From contig NZ_JAABNT010000022.1 of the NCBI RefSeq assembly GCF_010667575.1, positions 1 to 47,147 on the forward strand: a DNA stretch of 47,147 nt, read 5' to 3'. The notes beneath the pieces were generated by a model, which worked only from the letters and a program-made list of their open reading frames with translations, ran no database searches and was not told the origin of the DNA. This document shows positions 1 through 7,785 of the stretch, piece by piece; within the stretch, counting starts at the first letter, position 1; each line of letters starts with the position of its first letter. A program made the position numbers and the translations under genes. Source of the DNA: Sulfitobacter sediminilitoris. Its GTDB lineage: Bacteria > Pseudomonadota > Alphaproteobacteria > Rhodobacterales > Rhodobacteraceae.

Positions 1-63
1 CCCGCTCGTCAGCGCGATCCGCACCGCATCAGCGCGGAATTCGTCCGTCCGTTTCGTTCCCAT
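1..63 (-). CDS. IS3-family transposase OrfA, N-terminal 21 codons (partial at window edge)
   Basis: Reading leftwards from base 63, the frame starts MGTKRTDEFRADAVRIALTS and runs off the window. This is the N-terminus of the small DNA-binding OrfA (helix-turn-helix, HTH_Tnp_1 type) of an IS3-family element common in Rhodobacteraceae. The start is supported by AAAGGAGA eight bases upstream of the ATG. In intact elements OrfA is about 90 aa and is joined to OrfB by programmed frameshifting. Only the first fifth is visible, so integrity cannot be judged. The C-terminal end of an OrfB of this type is at the opposite window edge. Confidence 0.8.
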   Translation of the reverse strand, partial: MGTKRTDEFRADAVRIALTSG

Positions 64-126
64 AGTTCGTCTCCTTTGCTGCAATAAATGCTATCAAAGG
101 AGCGGCATCAAACCGTGACAGGTCCA
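1..126 (-). mobile_element. Left window edge: orfA-side end of an IS3-family element
   Basis: The outer terminal repeat reads inward on the minus strand from base 126 as TGGACCTGTCACGGTTTGAT, followed by the ribosome binding site and first codons of orfA. The matching end of the same type of element is at 47022 on the other edge of the window. The three bases next to base 126 on the non-IS side are ATT, identical to the three bases before 47022, as expected for a target duplication around one IS copy that crosses the edges of a circular molecule. Confidence 0.8.
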
Positions 127-399
127 ATTCGAGCCTCCCAAGGCCGAGATGCTCACTCCAGATCCCTATGGATAGAGAGTTGTTGGCATCCCGATGGAGT
201 TCGGAACCAATTCAACTTCACCAGACAAACCTAAAGACCTCATATCTCGACTTCGACTAAAGCTATCTAACAACTAACGGGTATCTCCCATGTCTCCCCA
301 CGATGTTGCCAAATGGGTCTCTGATGTTGCGCGCCGCTCTTCCCTTTTGCTCTACATGCAGACCTATGCCAAGTTTATGCTGGGTCTTCACCTGTTGTC
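127..399. other. Non-coding stretch between the edge IS and an IS remnant
   Basis: No convincing gene is visible. A 109-codon plus-strand open frame from 290 covers this stretch and the decayed transposase after it, but it is unlike any protein I recognise and it runs antisense to the transposase remnant, so I do not call it. Confidence 0.4.
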
Positions 400-636
400 C
401 CAGCTGGCATTTCTGAGGCAGTTCCTTCACCTCAGGCGACATAGCCTGACGGGCGGTATCACCCCCGCCAATCGGCGTTTCCCTGCTTCAAGGAACTCTT
501 GGACCAGCTGTAATACAAGCTCTCTGAGGTGCCTTCTTGGCGGCACAGCGAGGCGATCCTTTCATCGCCTTGCAGCAGCCCCGGCCAGAACAACACGGAC
601 CTTCTCCTCGGCTGAATAATGCTTGTGGGTTTTACG
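400..636 (-). pseudogene. Decayed IS3-family transposase OrfA
   Basis: Reading leftwards from 636, a conserved OrfA start is recognisable (RKTHKHYSAEEKVRVVLAG), then a +/-1 frameshift at a GGGG run, then DERIASLCRQEGTSESLYYS followed by WSK. A second frameshift precedes pieces like EFLEAGKRRLAG and ARQAMSPEVKELPQ. These blocks are in the order found in intact OrfA proteins (helix-turn-helix, then the start of the leucine-zipper region), so this is a remnant and not a chance open frame. No matching OrfB or terminal repeats are visible. It lies directly downstream of the 878-aa surface protein gene, whose stop codon is at 659. Confidence 0.65.
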
Positions 637-658
637 AATACCCCTCAGCAGAAGATCA

Positions 659-3295
659 CTAGAACACGTACTCAACAAAGTTGGTGTTGGAGAGCCCTAT
701 CAGGTCAGCGAGCTCAGTGATGTTTGTGAATTCAGCTGTTTGCGTCCGGCTTGTTGTATTAGACCAGTCGCTGTCAAACCAAAGCTCACCTTTTCCAGTG
801 GTTGTATTAAACACCAAGAGATATGCATTACTTGCATTACCTGTTGAGGAAGTGATCTGGGATGTCGATGCTCCAGTTTGTAACTCTACAACTGTATTAT
901 CTTCACCACTGGATAGTGCCCCTATCGACTGGACATTCTCAATGTAATCGTCCGTGTCGAGCACAGCTCCCGCGCTGTTTTCATTGGTGTTGCCAAAGTC
1001 AATTCTCTGCAAGCCAACCCGATCTTCCGCAGTATTGAAGTCGGTGATGTCGGACGTGCCATTAAAGTTGGAGAACCGGAACTGATCGGCACCATCGTTG
1101 CCCGTCAGAACGTTATCTCCGCCCATGCCGTAAAGGATATCATTTCCTGACCCCCCCTGAATGACATCCGCTGACCCGGAGCCTGCAATGCGCAGATCTC
1201 CTGTTGCATTGGAACCATTAAGATTTACGGCACTATGAAAACCACGCTCATCTGAGCTGGCGTTAAGATTTACGCCTACTTCAGCCGTTATGATCAGCGC
1301 TTGGGAGCCAGATATCTCAAAGGAGCTTGGCCCATTTTGATTGTCAAAGGCATAGTGGTTAAAGCCGTTATCCACAGCACGTATGACGTTGGCATTCGTA
1401 TTGCTTCCACTTGAGATGATCTCAACAAAATTTACGTTGGAGTTCCCAAACCCAATGGCAGCGTTATCATTGCCTGAGTTGGTATCTGTAACAATCCGGA
1501 TTTCCCCATCAGTTTCGCTGCTGGCCCGTAGCTCAAACGTGAGTTTGGTGCCCGCATTTTCGGCTGCGAAACGTACCGTCTCATCACCCTGTCCCTGATC
1601 GGATGTAAAGACAAACCTATCGTCGCCAGACAGATTTGTAATGTTCAGTCGGTTGCCGTTTGAGGTCTGACCATCGAAGACAAAGGTATCGATCTTTGAG
1701 AATTCGCTTGCATCGAGGCTTGATGTAGCACCCGAGGATTGAAGAATTTCGAAGTTATCCGCTTGATTGACAGAGCTCGCGTTAAGGTTGTTAAACCCTT
1801 CAACAATCAGCGTATCGATGCCATCTCCTCCATCAAGAGAAAGGGTATTCGCATTGTTAAAGAGGGTTCTGTTCAGCTCAACCATGTCGGCCTGCCCGCT
1901 GCCCATGAACGAGAAGGACGACACGGTATTGTCTTCCGCATTTAAGTTGAGGCCACCTGCTGTCATCCCGCTTGCATCTATTGATTCCAGCGTTTCGAAG
2001 TTATTTGTGGTGTCTTCAAGGTTAAGCCGTTGGTTGCCGGTGACCAAAATGGAATCGAGCGTCATCCCAGGAGCGTTGAAAAATGACTCGGTTGTGCCGC
2101 CTGTCTCAATCTCTGCAATTTCAAAACTCTCATCAATTGCAGAAGAATTTTCGTTTAATGTAGCAAAGTTTACCGAAGTGTCCGAGGTCCCCGAATTTTC
2201 AACATATAGTTCTACTTTGTCATTGGTAGACCCACTGCGATCCCCCTTAAAGTGGGCCGTTGCAATGCCATCGTTGTCTACGACTCTGACCTTTGTGCCC
2301 GTATCAAGATTAATAAATCGAGTAGTTGTGGACACATTATTCCGAGCGGCGGTAACTTCTGTTTCTCCGCTAATGTCAACAAAGTTCAGCCGGAAATCGC
2401 CCGAGGCCGCTTGGTTGTTGATAACAATATTCTCAAGACCTGACGCAACAGGCGCGACAGTCTGTGTGCCTGTCAAAGAAATCACGCGTACTGTGAGCGT
2501 ATCTGTGCCCTCACCGGCTGCGATATTGTCGGCGCTTTGCAGGCTGCCACCGTTGTTGCTCTCAACGGTCGCCGAATACGTGTCATCTGCTGACGTGCCT
2601 TGCGTGTCGACGCCACCACCGCCACCGCCAGGTTGATCCGTAGACGTTGTAAGATTAATGTTGACGCCCGTTGCCGTACCACCGAAAGAATTTGCAATGT
2701 AGGCGTCTGTCGCTGCTGCTGCTGATGCAAGAGAAGCGGGATCAGCAGTGACGTTCTTCTGAATATCCGTAGCCGCTGTGACGTCTGCAGGAGTAAACAC
2801 ATAGGTCGAGCCACCTGGAGCCGCATTCAGATCCGTATAGAAATCCAAGCCTGCTGCTACCTTGTTATCAACTACAGCTTTGTCAGCTTGCTGCTGGTTA
2901 ATGAAGTCCTGGGAAGCCCCGGCAGGTGGAGGAGCCGCTGCGCCCTCGATAATCAGGCTGATTGCCTGTCCGACTGTGAACTCACCTGAGTTGATTTTTC
3001 CTGCCCAAAAGTCTTTCCCTGCCTCATCTGGAGATCGATTAAACAGGTTTTGATAAACTGTATCGATAAAGACGCCCAAGTCTTCCAGGGTCGGGTTTGG
3101 CTTTTGCGCCGGATCGAAAAAAGGGTAATTCGCTCTTGTCTCTGGTTGGGTCGAAAAATCAACAGCCATATCTGCAAGAGAAAAACCGCCGTCAAACGCG
3201 TTAATCCAAAAGTTCAGACCGAGAGCGTCAGGCGCACGATTATAGTAACCCACGTAAAGTTTGATGATTTCGTTGATTTCTGAAGCAGTTGCCAT
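659..3295 (-). CDS. RsaA-like surface protein: N-terminal DUF4214, RTX-type C-terminus
   Basis: An 878-aa protein without a signal peptide, predicted to be exported by type I secretion. The first ~120 residues hold two DUF4214-like units (IKLYVGYYNRAPDALGLNFW and VYQNLFNRSPDEAGKDFW). A Gly-rich hinge near residue 225 precedes a long Thr/Ser/Asn-rich beta-type region. Near residue 700 are degenerate calcium-binding nonapeptides (IQGGSGNDILYGMGGDNVL), then a roughly 140-residue C-terminal tail typical of type I substrates. I see no cysteine, usual for RTX and S-layer proteins. The layout, with an N-terminal anchoring block and a C-terminal RTX/secretion block, is that of the Caulobacter S-layer protein RsaA; that comparison is by architecture only. 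The start is supported by GGGAGG upstream. The gene stands alone between IS remnants, and its likely exporter is the type I system at 13-16 kb. Confidence 0.8.
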   Translation of the reverse strand: MATASEINEIIKLYVGYYNRAPDALGLNFWINAFDGGFSLADMAVDFSTQPETRANYPFFDPAQKPNPTLEDLGVFIDTVYQNLFNRSPDEAGKDFWAGKINSGEFTVGQAISLIIEGAAAPPPAGASQDFINQQQADKAVVDNKVAAGLDFYTDLNAAPGGSTYVFTPADVTAATDIQKNVTADPASLASAAAATDAYIANSFGGTATGVNINLTTSTDQPGGGGGGVDTQGTSADDTYSATVESNNGGSLQSADNIAAGEGTDTLTVRVISLTGTQTVAPVASGLENIVINNQAASGDFRLNFVDISGETEVTAARNNVSTTTRFINLDTGTKVRVVDNDGIATAHFKGDRSGSTNDKVELYVENSGTSDTSVNFATLNENSSAIDESFEIAEIETGGTTESFFNAPGMTLDSILVTGNQRLNLEDTTNNFETLESIDASGMTAGGLNLNAEDNTVSSFSFMGSGQADMVELNRTLFNNANTLSLDGGDGIDTLIVEGFNNLNASSVNQADNFEILQSSGATSSLDASEFSKIDTFVFDGQTSNGNRLNITNLSGDDRFVFTSDQGQGDETVRFAAENAGTKLTFELRASSETDGEIRIVTDTNSGNDNAAIGFGNSNVNFVEIISSGSNTNANVIRAVDNGFNHYAFDNQNGPSSFEISGSQALIITAEVGVNLNASSDERGFHSAVNLNGSNATGDLRIAGSGSADVIQGGSGNDILYGMGGDNVLTGNDGADQFRFSNFNGTSDITDFNTAEDRVGLQRIDFGNTNENSAGAVLDTDDYIENVQSIGALSSGEDNTVVELQTGASTSQITSSTGNASNAYLLVFNTTTGKGELWFDSDWSNTTSRTQTAEFTNITELADLIGLSNTNFVEYVF

Positions 3296-3458
3296 TTCAG
3301 ATTCCCTCCCTGAAGCTGGTTCAGCCTAGCATCAAGGAACTACCCTTCAAATCTGATTATACGCTCTTCAAAGAGATTCACGATTATCCATATATATCAG
3401 AAGGTTAATCATCAGAACTTCGTTTCAAGCTGGACAACACCTACTATCAGGACGCGAA

Positions 3459-3713
3459 TTATGGGGTGAGAGCCGCCCATAAGGACAAAGTGCATCCCTG
3501 TCTAGCCCCCAGCGACTGAATCACTTTTCTTAGCTTCTCGGTTACTGGCGGGCACATGTTGAAGGCTTGGTGCGGGCGGGTGAAATTGTACTGCCTTAGC
3601 AAGCAGTTGATGACAATTTGTGCCTGCCGTGCTGTGGCAAACCACTCCGCATTCAGGACCTCCCGGCGCAGGGTTCCGGTGAAGCGCTCGTTGTAGCCTC
3701 CGTTATCAGGCAT
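3459..3713 (-). pseudogene. IS3/IS481-type transposase, C-terminal fragment
   Basis: About 84 codons matching the end of an rve-type integrase core: NGGYNERFTGTLRREVLNAE, then QIVINCLLRQYNFTRPHQAF. The E of the ERF motif corresponds to the third residue of the DDE catalytic triad. The first two catalytic acids and the whole N-terminal part are missing, so the gene is truncated on its 5' side (towards 3713). I found no terminal repeats. It sits upstream of the 878-aa surface protein gene, transcribed in the same direction. Confidence 0.7.
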
Positions 3714-3922
3714 CGCGTGGATACGGCGAAAATACTTTGACGGACCTTCCTCTGCATGCGGGGGGAAGGAGCGGGTGGCGGTTCTGCTTCAACTGATCAG
3801 AAGATGCAGATGAAAAGGTGGTATGGGTCGCTATGGCAACGGTTTTATTCACTCTATTATTTACATAATCCGTATTACCGGAGTGAATTATGTAGCCGGG
3901 TGCGCGCTACTTTGAAGTGCGA

Positions 3923-3957
3923 CTCCTATTAGAAAACAATGAGTTATCTAATAGGAG
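3923..3957 (+). promoter_or_regulatory. Hairpin covering the ribosome binding site of the IS30 transposase
   Basis: CTCCTATTAGA (3923-3933) pairs perfectly with TCTAATAGGAG (3947-3957) around a 13-base loop. The second arm contains most of the GGAGG ribosome binding site that lies 8 bases before the ATG at 3967. Transcripts entering from outside would hide the start signal, a known way for IS elements to prevent activation by read-through transcription. Confidence 0.6.
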
Positions 3958-3966
3958 GAATATTGC

Positions 3967-4327
3967 ATGAGAGCGGTTTACACGCAACTTTCGTATCAGG
4001 AACGCCGTAGAATAGAAGACTGGTGGCACGCCAAGGTCCCGGTCGCAGAGATGGCGCGTGTCTTGAAGCGCCACAAATCCACGATCTTCCGAGAGATCAA
4101 ACGCAACTTCTGGGCGGATGATGCTTTCCCCAAGAAGTACGCTGGATACTTCGGGATGGCCGCACAAGCGCGACATCACGATACTCACGGATCATGATAT
4201 GAAAATGATCAGTGACCGCCTTAACGACACACCCCGCAAATGCCTTGGATGGAAGACCCCTGCCGAAGTCTTCCGCGAAAAGATGATGGAAGAGATGGGC
4301 CGATCACCCTACCCTCAACGTCAATAG
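3967..4327 (+). pseudogene. IS30-family transposase with large internal deletion
   Basis: The N-terminal part (MRAVYTQLSYQERRRIEDWW, then ARVLKRHKSTIFREIKRNFW) is the IS30 helix-turn-helix region. After GYFGMAAQ the sequence jumps, in another frame, to the C-terminal signature (SDRLNDTPRKCLGWKTPAEV followed by FREKMMEEMGR). The entire DDE core is gone, so no active enzyme can be made, although the N-terminal DNA-binding peptide could still be translated from 3967 (76 codons, stop at 4197). Confidence 0.75.
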
Positions 4328-4337
4328 GAGTCGCGGT

Positions 4338-5948
4338 TCACGTATCGCTCACAAGCGGAGTTACGCTAATTAACATCCGTTCCAGCTTCCGTCGGTCTGC
4401 TGCGGTCACGTCGTCCGCGATTTCGAGCGCATCAAAGTATTGCACCGGGCAACCCTGTGTGAGGACAGCCTCAACTGACAGGGATACCCGCAGGGGCGAG
4501 ATTGACGGGTCGAAAAGCACAGGCTGCCGCGCTCCTACCCGGTTAGAGACCGTCACTTCGATCCGGGCGCGTGGTCGCAAATAGCGCTTGAGGAAGTCCC
4601 AATAGATAGGCAGCTTACGGACGGCCCCCAGTTGTGGCTGAGCGTTCACCTCGCAGATCGTCGTATTGTTGCTGTACCAAGGCTGCGACAAATCCGGTGA
4701 AAGTAGGTCCACACCGAGCACGTCGAGTCGCATGATCCGGGCGATAGTCCGACACAATGCGTAATTCTCTGGGTGGACTGCATCCTCCACATGTACCTGC
4801 TCGCCGCCGCGGCTGATGTTCGAGATTGACTTAAGTTGGACGCGCCGTCCAACCATGGGTACATCCTCTAGCGAAAGGCCCTGCTTCCGCAGACAGCGGT
4901 GCAGGTCCTCATCAACCACCACGATTTGCTTAGCCGAATAGGGGTCGTGCCGTTCGGGATCGCTGTTCAGCTCATCGACCAACTGCCGGACTGTGGAGGT
5001 CCCATCACCGTCGATCGAGGGCGGCCGTCGGAGCGTCGCCTTGATCAGCTGGTCGCCCATCAAATTGATCCGATAGTGATCGCCCGGGACATGTTTCTCA
5101 AGCAGCAGAATACTGTAATCTTTGGCCAGCCTGTCAAAGCAGCGCTCAAGCTCCTTACGATCGCGTATATCAGCATAGATGCCCCGCCCGCGGGATTCGT
5201 TTTCGGGCTTCAGCACTACCGGATAGCCGAAGTCCTCAGCGAAATGGACGGCTTGGTTGAGCGTCTGGATACGCGCCTGATCGGGTACCGGCAGGCCAGA
5301 GAGCCGCAACAGCCTGTTGGTGTCCACCTTGTTGTGGGCCAGTGAAACACCGACCGAGGTCTCACGATCGGTAATGGAGCTTTTGAACAGGCTTGTACCG
5401 CTGCCGTAGCCGAAGATTAGATAATCCTGCCGGAAGACTTTGAAGGGTACCTTGCGCGCGGCGGCAGCCTCGACGAAATTCATTGGATTGGTACCCCCCG
5501 GCAAGAACTTGCGGTTGAAGGCCTTCATTTTTTCAAAAAGGGCCGCCGCCTTCTCTGCCGTAACCTGCCCTCCAGTGTCACGCAGGAAGGCTGAGAGCGC
5601 CGTTAGGTTGTGCCAACTCAAGTCGGTCGACAGAGTTGGCAAGGCAAATACCTCGCGAGCTTCCTCCTCAAAAGTCGTAATGTTGCTGAAGCGGCGGTCG
5701 CCGCAGACAAGGTTCAGCGCCGCAAGGACACGCAGTAAAAGCGCCGGGGGATGGTCTATGTCCTGCTGCGCCTCCGCCTCTGCACCGAAAGGATCGGGGT
5801 CGAGCTCAGCCGGGAAAAAATCAAGCAGACGGGCCAGGCTTGCGACCCGTACAGCAAGACCAGCATCGCCCTTGGGAAAGCGCAGGATCACGCTGGGTTG
5901 GATAGCGCCGTAGGCGTAGCCTTCGATAGCGCGAAACTCAATCTTCAT
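4338..5948 (-). CDS. ATP-grasp ligase, cyanophycin-synthetase-like, without Mur-ligase domain
   Basis: A 536-aa protein of the ATP-grasp superfamily, which makes acyl-phosphate intermediates and ligates an amine (peptide-like bonds). After a ~190-residue N-terminal region comes the block GYGSGTSLFKSSITDRETS, very like the 'GYG...TDRTS' entry of CphA, then the ATP-binding motifs VVLKPENESRGRGIY and LLEKHVPGDHYRINLMGDQL, with RRPPSIDGDG, and near the end a metal-binding CEVNAQPQL. CphA is about 870-900 aa and continues with a Mur-ligase domain; that half is absent, so cyanophycin synthesis is unlikely. Related stand-alone enzymes make small peptides such as N-acetylglutaminylglutamine, but no partner gene supports that here. 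It is the last gene of a leftward operon 39 bases after the ABC exporter. Its stop codon lies in the right end of an IS30 remnant, so the original C-terminus may have been changed. Substrate unknown. Confidence 0.8.
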   Translation of the reverse strand: MKIEFRAIEGYAYGAIQPSVILRFPKGDAGLAVRVASLARLLDFFPAELDPDPFGAEAEAQQDIDHPPALLLRVLAALNLVCGDRRFSNITTFEEEAREVFALPTLSTDLSWHNLTALSAFLRDTGGQVTAEKAAALFEKMKAFNRKFLPGGTNPMNFVEAAAARKVPFKVFRQDYLIFGYGSGTSLFKSSITDRETSVGVSLAHNKVDTNRLLRLSGLPVPDQARIQTLNQAVHFAEDFGYPVVLKPENESRGRGIYADIRDRKELERCFDRLAKDYSILLLEKHVPGDHYRINLMGDQLIKATLRRPPSIDGDGTSTVRQLVDELNSDPERHDPYSAKQIVVVDEDLHRCLRKQGLSLEDVPMVGRRVQLKSISNISRGGEQVHVEDAVHPENYALCRTIARIMRLDVLGVDLLSPDLSQPWYSNNTTICEVNAQPQLGAVRKLPIYWDFLKRYLRPRARIEVTVSNRVGARQPVLFDPSISPLRVSLSVEAVLTQGCPVQYFDALEIADDVTAADRRKLERMLISVTPLVSDT

Positions 5949-5987
5949 TCCATTCCCTTTCCAGTTGCTAGGCCGCCGCCGTACCCT

Positions 5988-7775
5988 CTACCCGTAGCTC
6001 TGCCGCTGCGCCCCGTACATGCCAGCGTAAAGCCCGCCCATTTCCATCAGCTCCGCATGGGTGCCTTCCTCCACCACCGCGCCTTCGTCGAGCACGTAGA
6101 TACGGTCGGCATGGGTGACAGCAGAAAGCCTGTGCGCCACGATCACCGTGGTCTTGCCCTCCGACAGATCATGAAGTGCGCGTTTGACTTTGTCCTCGGT
6201 GCGTTGGTCGAGGGCCGATGTCGCCTCGTCCAGCAGCAGAATCGGGGCGGAGCGTAGGAACGCGCGGGCGATCGCTACGCGTTGTTTCTGCCCACCTGAC
6301 AATTGCGCGCCCTTGGGTCCCAAGGGCACATCGCCCCGTTCGCGGATCAAATCGTCGATCCCCACATGGGTGGCCGCGGCCCATATCTCCTCTTCCGTGG
6401 CCTCCGGCTTCACGTAGCGGATGTTCTCCCAGATCGAGGAATTGAAGATCACGATGTCCTGCGCCACGACCGAAAAACTCTGCCGTAGCACCGGGATCTG
6501 CAGCTTGTTGACGGGCGTGCCGCCGATGCGCACCTCGCCTCCATCCGCATCGTAAAGACGCGCCATCAGGCTCAGGATCGTGGTCTTGCCTGACCCGGTC
6601 GCGCCCACGATGGCGGTCACCTTGTTCGCCTCAAACGTCAGATCGAGATCCTGGAAAAGCGGTGGCTTGCCCGCATAGGCGAAATCTACCTTGTCAAAGA
6701 CGATGTCACCGTGGACGTCGAACGCGCCCACCGCATCGGGGGCGTTGGTGATGTTGGGCACTTCGCGGAACAGGCTGCGCACCCCGTCAAGGATCACAAG
6801 GCTGGCCTGCAGTTTGACAAAGAAATGCGCCACGCGCCGTGCGGGATCAAAGATCAGCGCCATGCCGATCATGAAGGCCACGATGGAGGCCCCGTCCATC
6901 CCCGAAGTGCCTGACAGCGCCATGTAGCCGCCGCCGCCGATGATCAGCACAAAGACCAATGCTGACAGGATATCGACCGTGGGCATCATCAGCGCCTGGG
7001 CCGATTGCAGGCGGATCGACAGATCCTTGATCTCTGCCGTGGCCTTGAACAGGCGGTCCCGCTCCACCGGTTCCTGGTTGGAGATCTTCACGGTCCGCAT
7101 GCCGTTCGACATCTCCTCGATGCCGGTCATATAGGCTCCCATGGCGTTTTCCGCCGATTGCTGGATGTGCTTGATCTTGTTGGACACGAACCGGACCATC
7201 AACGGCACGAAGGGCATCACGGCCACCGCGGCAAGAAACAGGAAGGGGGACTTGTAGATCAGGTAGCCCGAGACGATCACCACCGTCGCCACGTCGCGCA
7301 CCGCCGATACCGTGGTCTGGCCCACGAAATCGCTCAAGTCATGGGCCTGATTGACCAGCCGCAGGATGATGTCCCCCGAAGACGTCCGCTCGAAATAGGC
7401 CAGATCGAGAATCATCATATGGTTGATCAGATCCTGCCGCATCCGCAGCACCGCATCAGAGGCCAGCCAGACCGACACGCGCGGCACCAGAAAGGACATG
7501 AGCGCCCGCATGGTGAAAATCCCCATCACCATGAAACACACGCGGACCAGCCCGCCGATATCCCCATTTTCGAAAATCACCCGCAGACCGGTTTCCGTCA
7601 GGCTGATGAACTGCTGATAGACCAGCCCCTGCACCATCACCATGCCAAGGACGAGGAACAGCCACGGCGTCTTGGCCTTGAGGTATCCGCGCCAGAACCA
7701 TCTCAGGTTGTCCCTGTCCTGATCCGAGAACAGGGGGCGTCGGTCACCGCGCTTGGAGAAGGGCCAGAGTTTCAT
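5988..7775 (-). CDS. ABC exporter, fused transmembrane and ATPase domains (MsbA-like)
   Basis: A 595-aa half-transporter. Residues ~1-320 form a six-helix exporter domain; residues ~350-590 are the ATPase with Walker A (GATGSGKTT), Q-loop (VVAQD), signature LSGGQKQR, Walker B (ILLLDEATS) and the H-loop (VAHRL). Exporters of this class move lipids, glycolipids, peptides or drugs outward as dimers. I start at the ATG at 7775 (MKLWPFSKRGD) because it is preceded by GAGAGG at good spacing and follows the stop of the upstream glycosyltransferase by 10 bases. A start 11 codons further upstream (7808) is possible but would overlap that gene. Its place between a glycosyltransferase and an ATP-grasp ligase suggests that the cargo is a glycosylated or peptide-modified product made by the neighbours. 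No peptidase domain is present. Confidence 0.85.
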   Translation of the reverse strand: MKLWPFSKRGDRRPLFSDQDRDNLRWFWRGYLKAKTPWLFLVLGMVMVQGLVYQQFISLTETGLRVIFENGDIGGLVRVCFMVMGIFTMRALMSFLVPRVSVWLASDAVLRMRQDLINHMMILDLAYFERTSSGDIILRLVNQAHDLSDFVGQTTVSAVRDVATVVIVSGYLIYKSPFLFLAAVAVMPFVPLMVRFVSNKIKHIQQSAENAMGAYMTGIEEMSNGMRTVKISNQEPVERDRLFKATAEIKDLSIRLQSAQALMMPTVDILSALVFVLIIGGGGYMALSGTSGMDGASIVAFMIGMALIFDPARRVAHFFVKLQASLVILDGVRSLFREVPNITNAPDAVGAFDVHGDIVFDKVDFAYAGKPPLFQDLDLTFEANKVTAIVGATGSGKTTILSLMARLYDADGGEVRIGGTPVNKLQIPVLRQSFSVVAQDIVIFNSSIWENIRYVKPEATEEEIWAAATHVGIDDLIRERGDVPLGPKGAQLSGGQKQRVAIARAFLRSAPILLLDEATSALDQRTEDKVKRALHDLSEGKTTVIVAHRLSAVTHADRIYVLDEGAVVEEGTHAELMEMGGLYAGMYGAQRQSYG

Positions 7776-7785
7776 GGGGCGCCTC

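Larger units (their letters stand above)
3909..4340 (+). mobile_element. Internally deleted IS30-family element
   Basis: The left end (3909-3930, ACTTTGAAGTGCGACTCCTATT read inward) has an imperfect inverted partner at about 4323-4340 (AATAGGAGTCGC then TTCA). Between them lie the first ~65 codons and the last ~40 codons of an IS30 transposase. At about 430 bp it is far shorter than the usual ~1.1 kb. The right end overlaps the last codon and stop of the ATP-grasp gene on the other strand. Confidence 0.65.

Noticed and set aside
290..619. 109-codon plus-strand frame as a gene.
   Set aside because: It runs antisense to a recognisable decayed OrfA transposase and has no family resemblance.
4338..5948. 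Cyanophycin synthetase (cphA).
   Set aside because: Only the ATP-grasp half is present; the Mur-ligase-type half and any cyanophycinase neighbour are missing.
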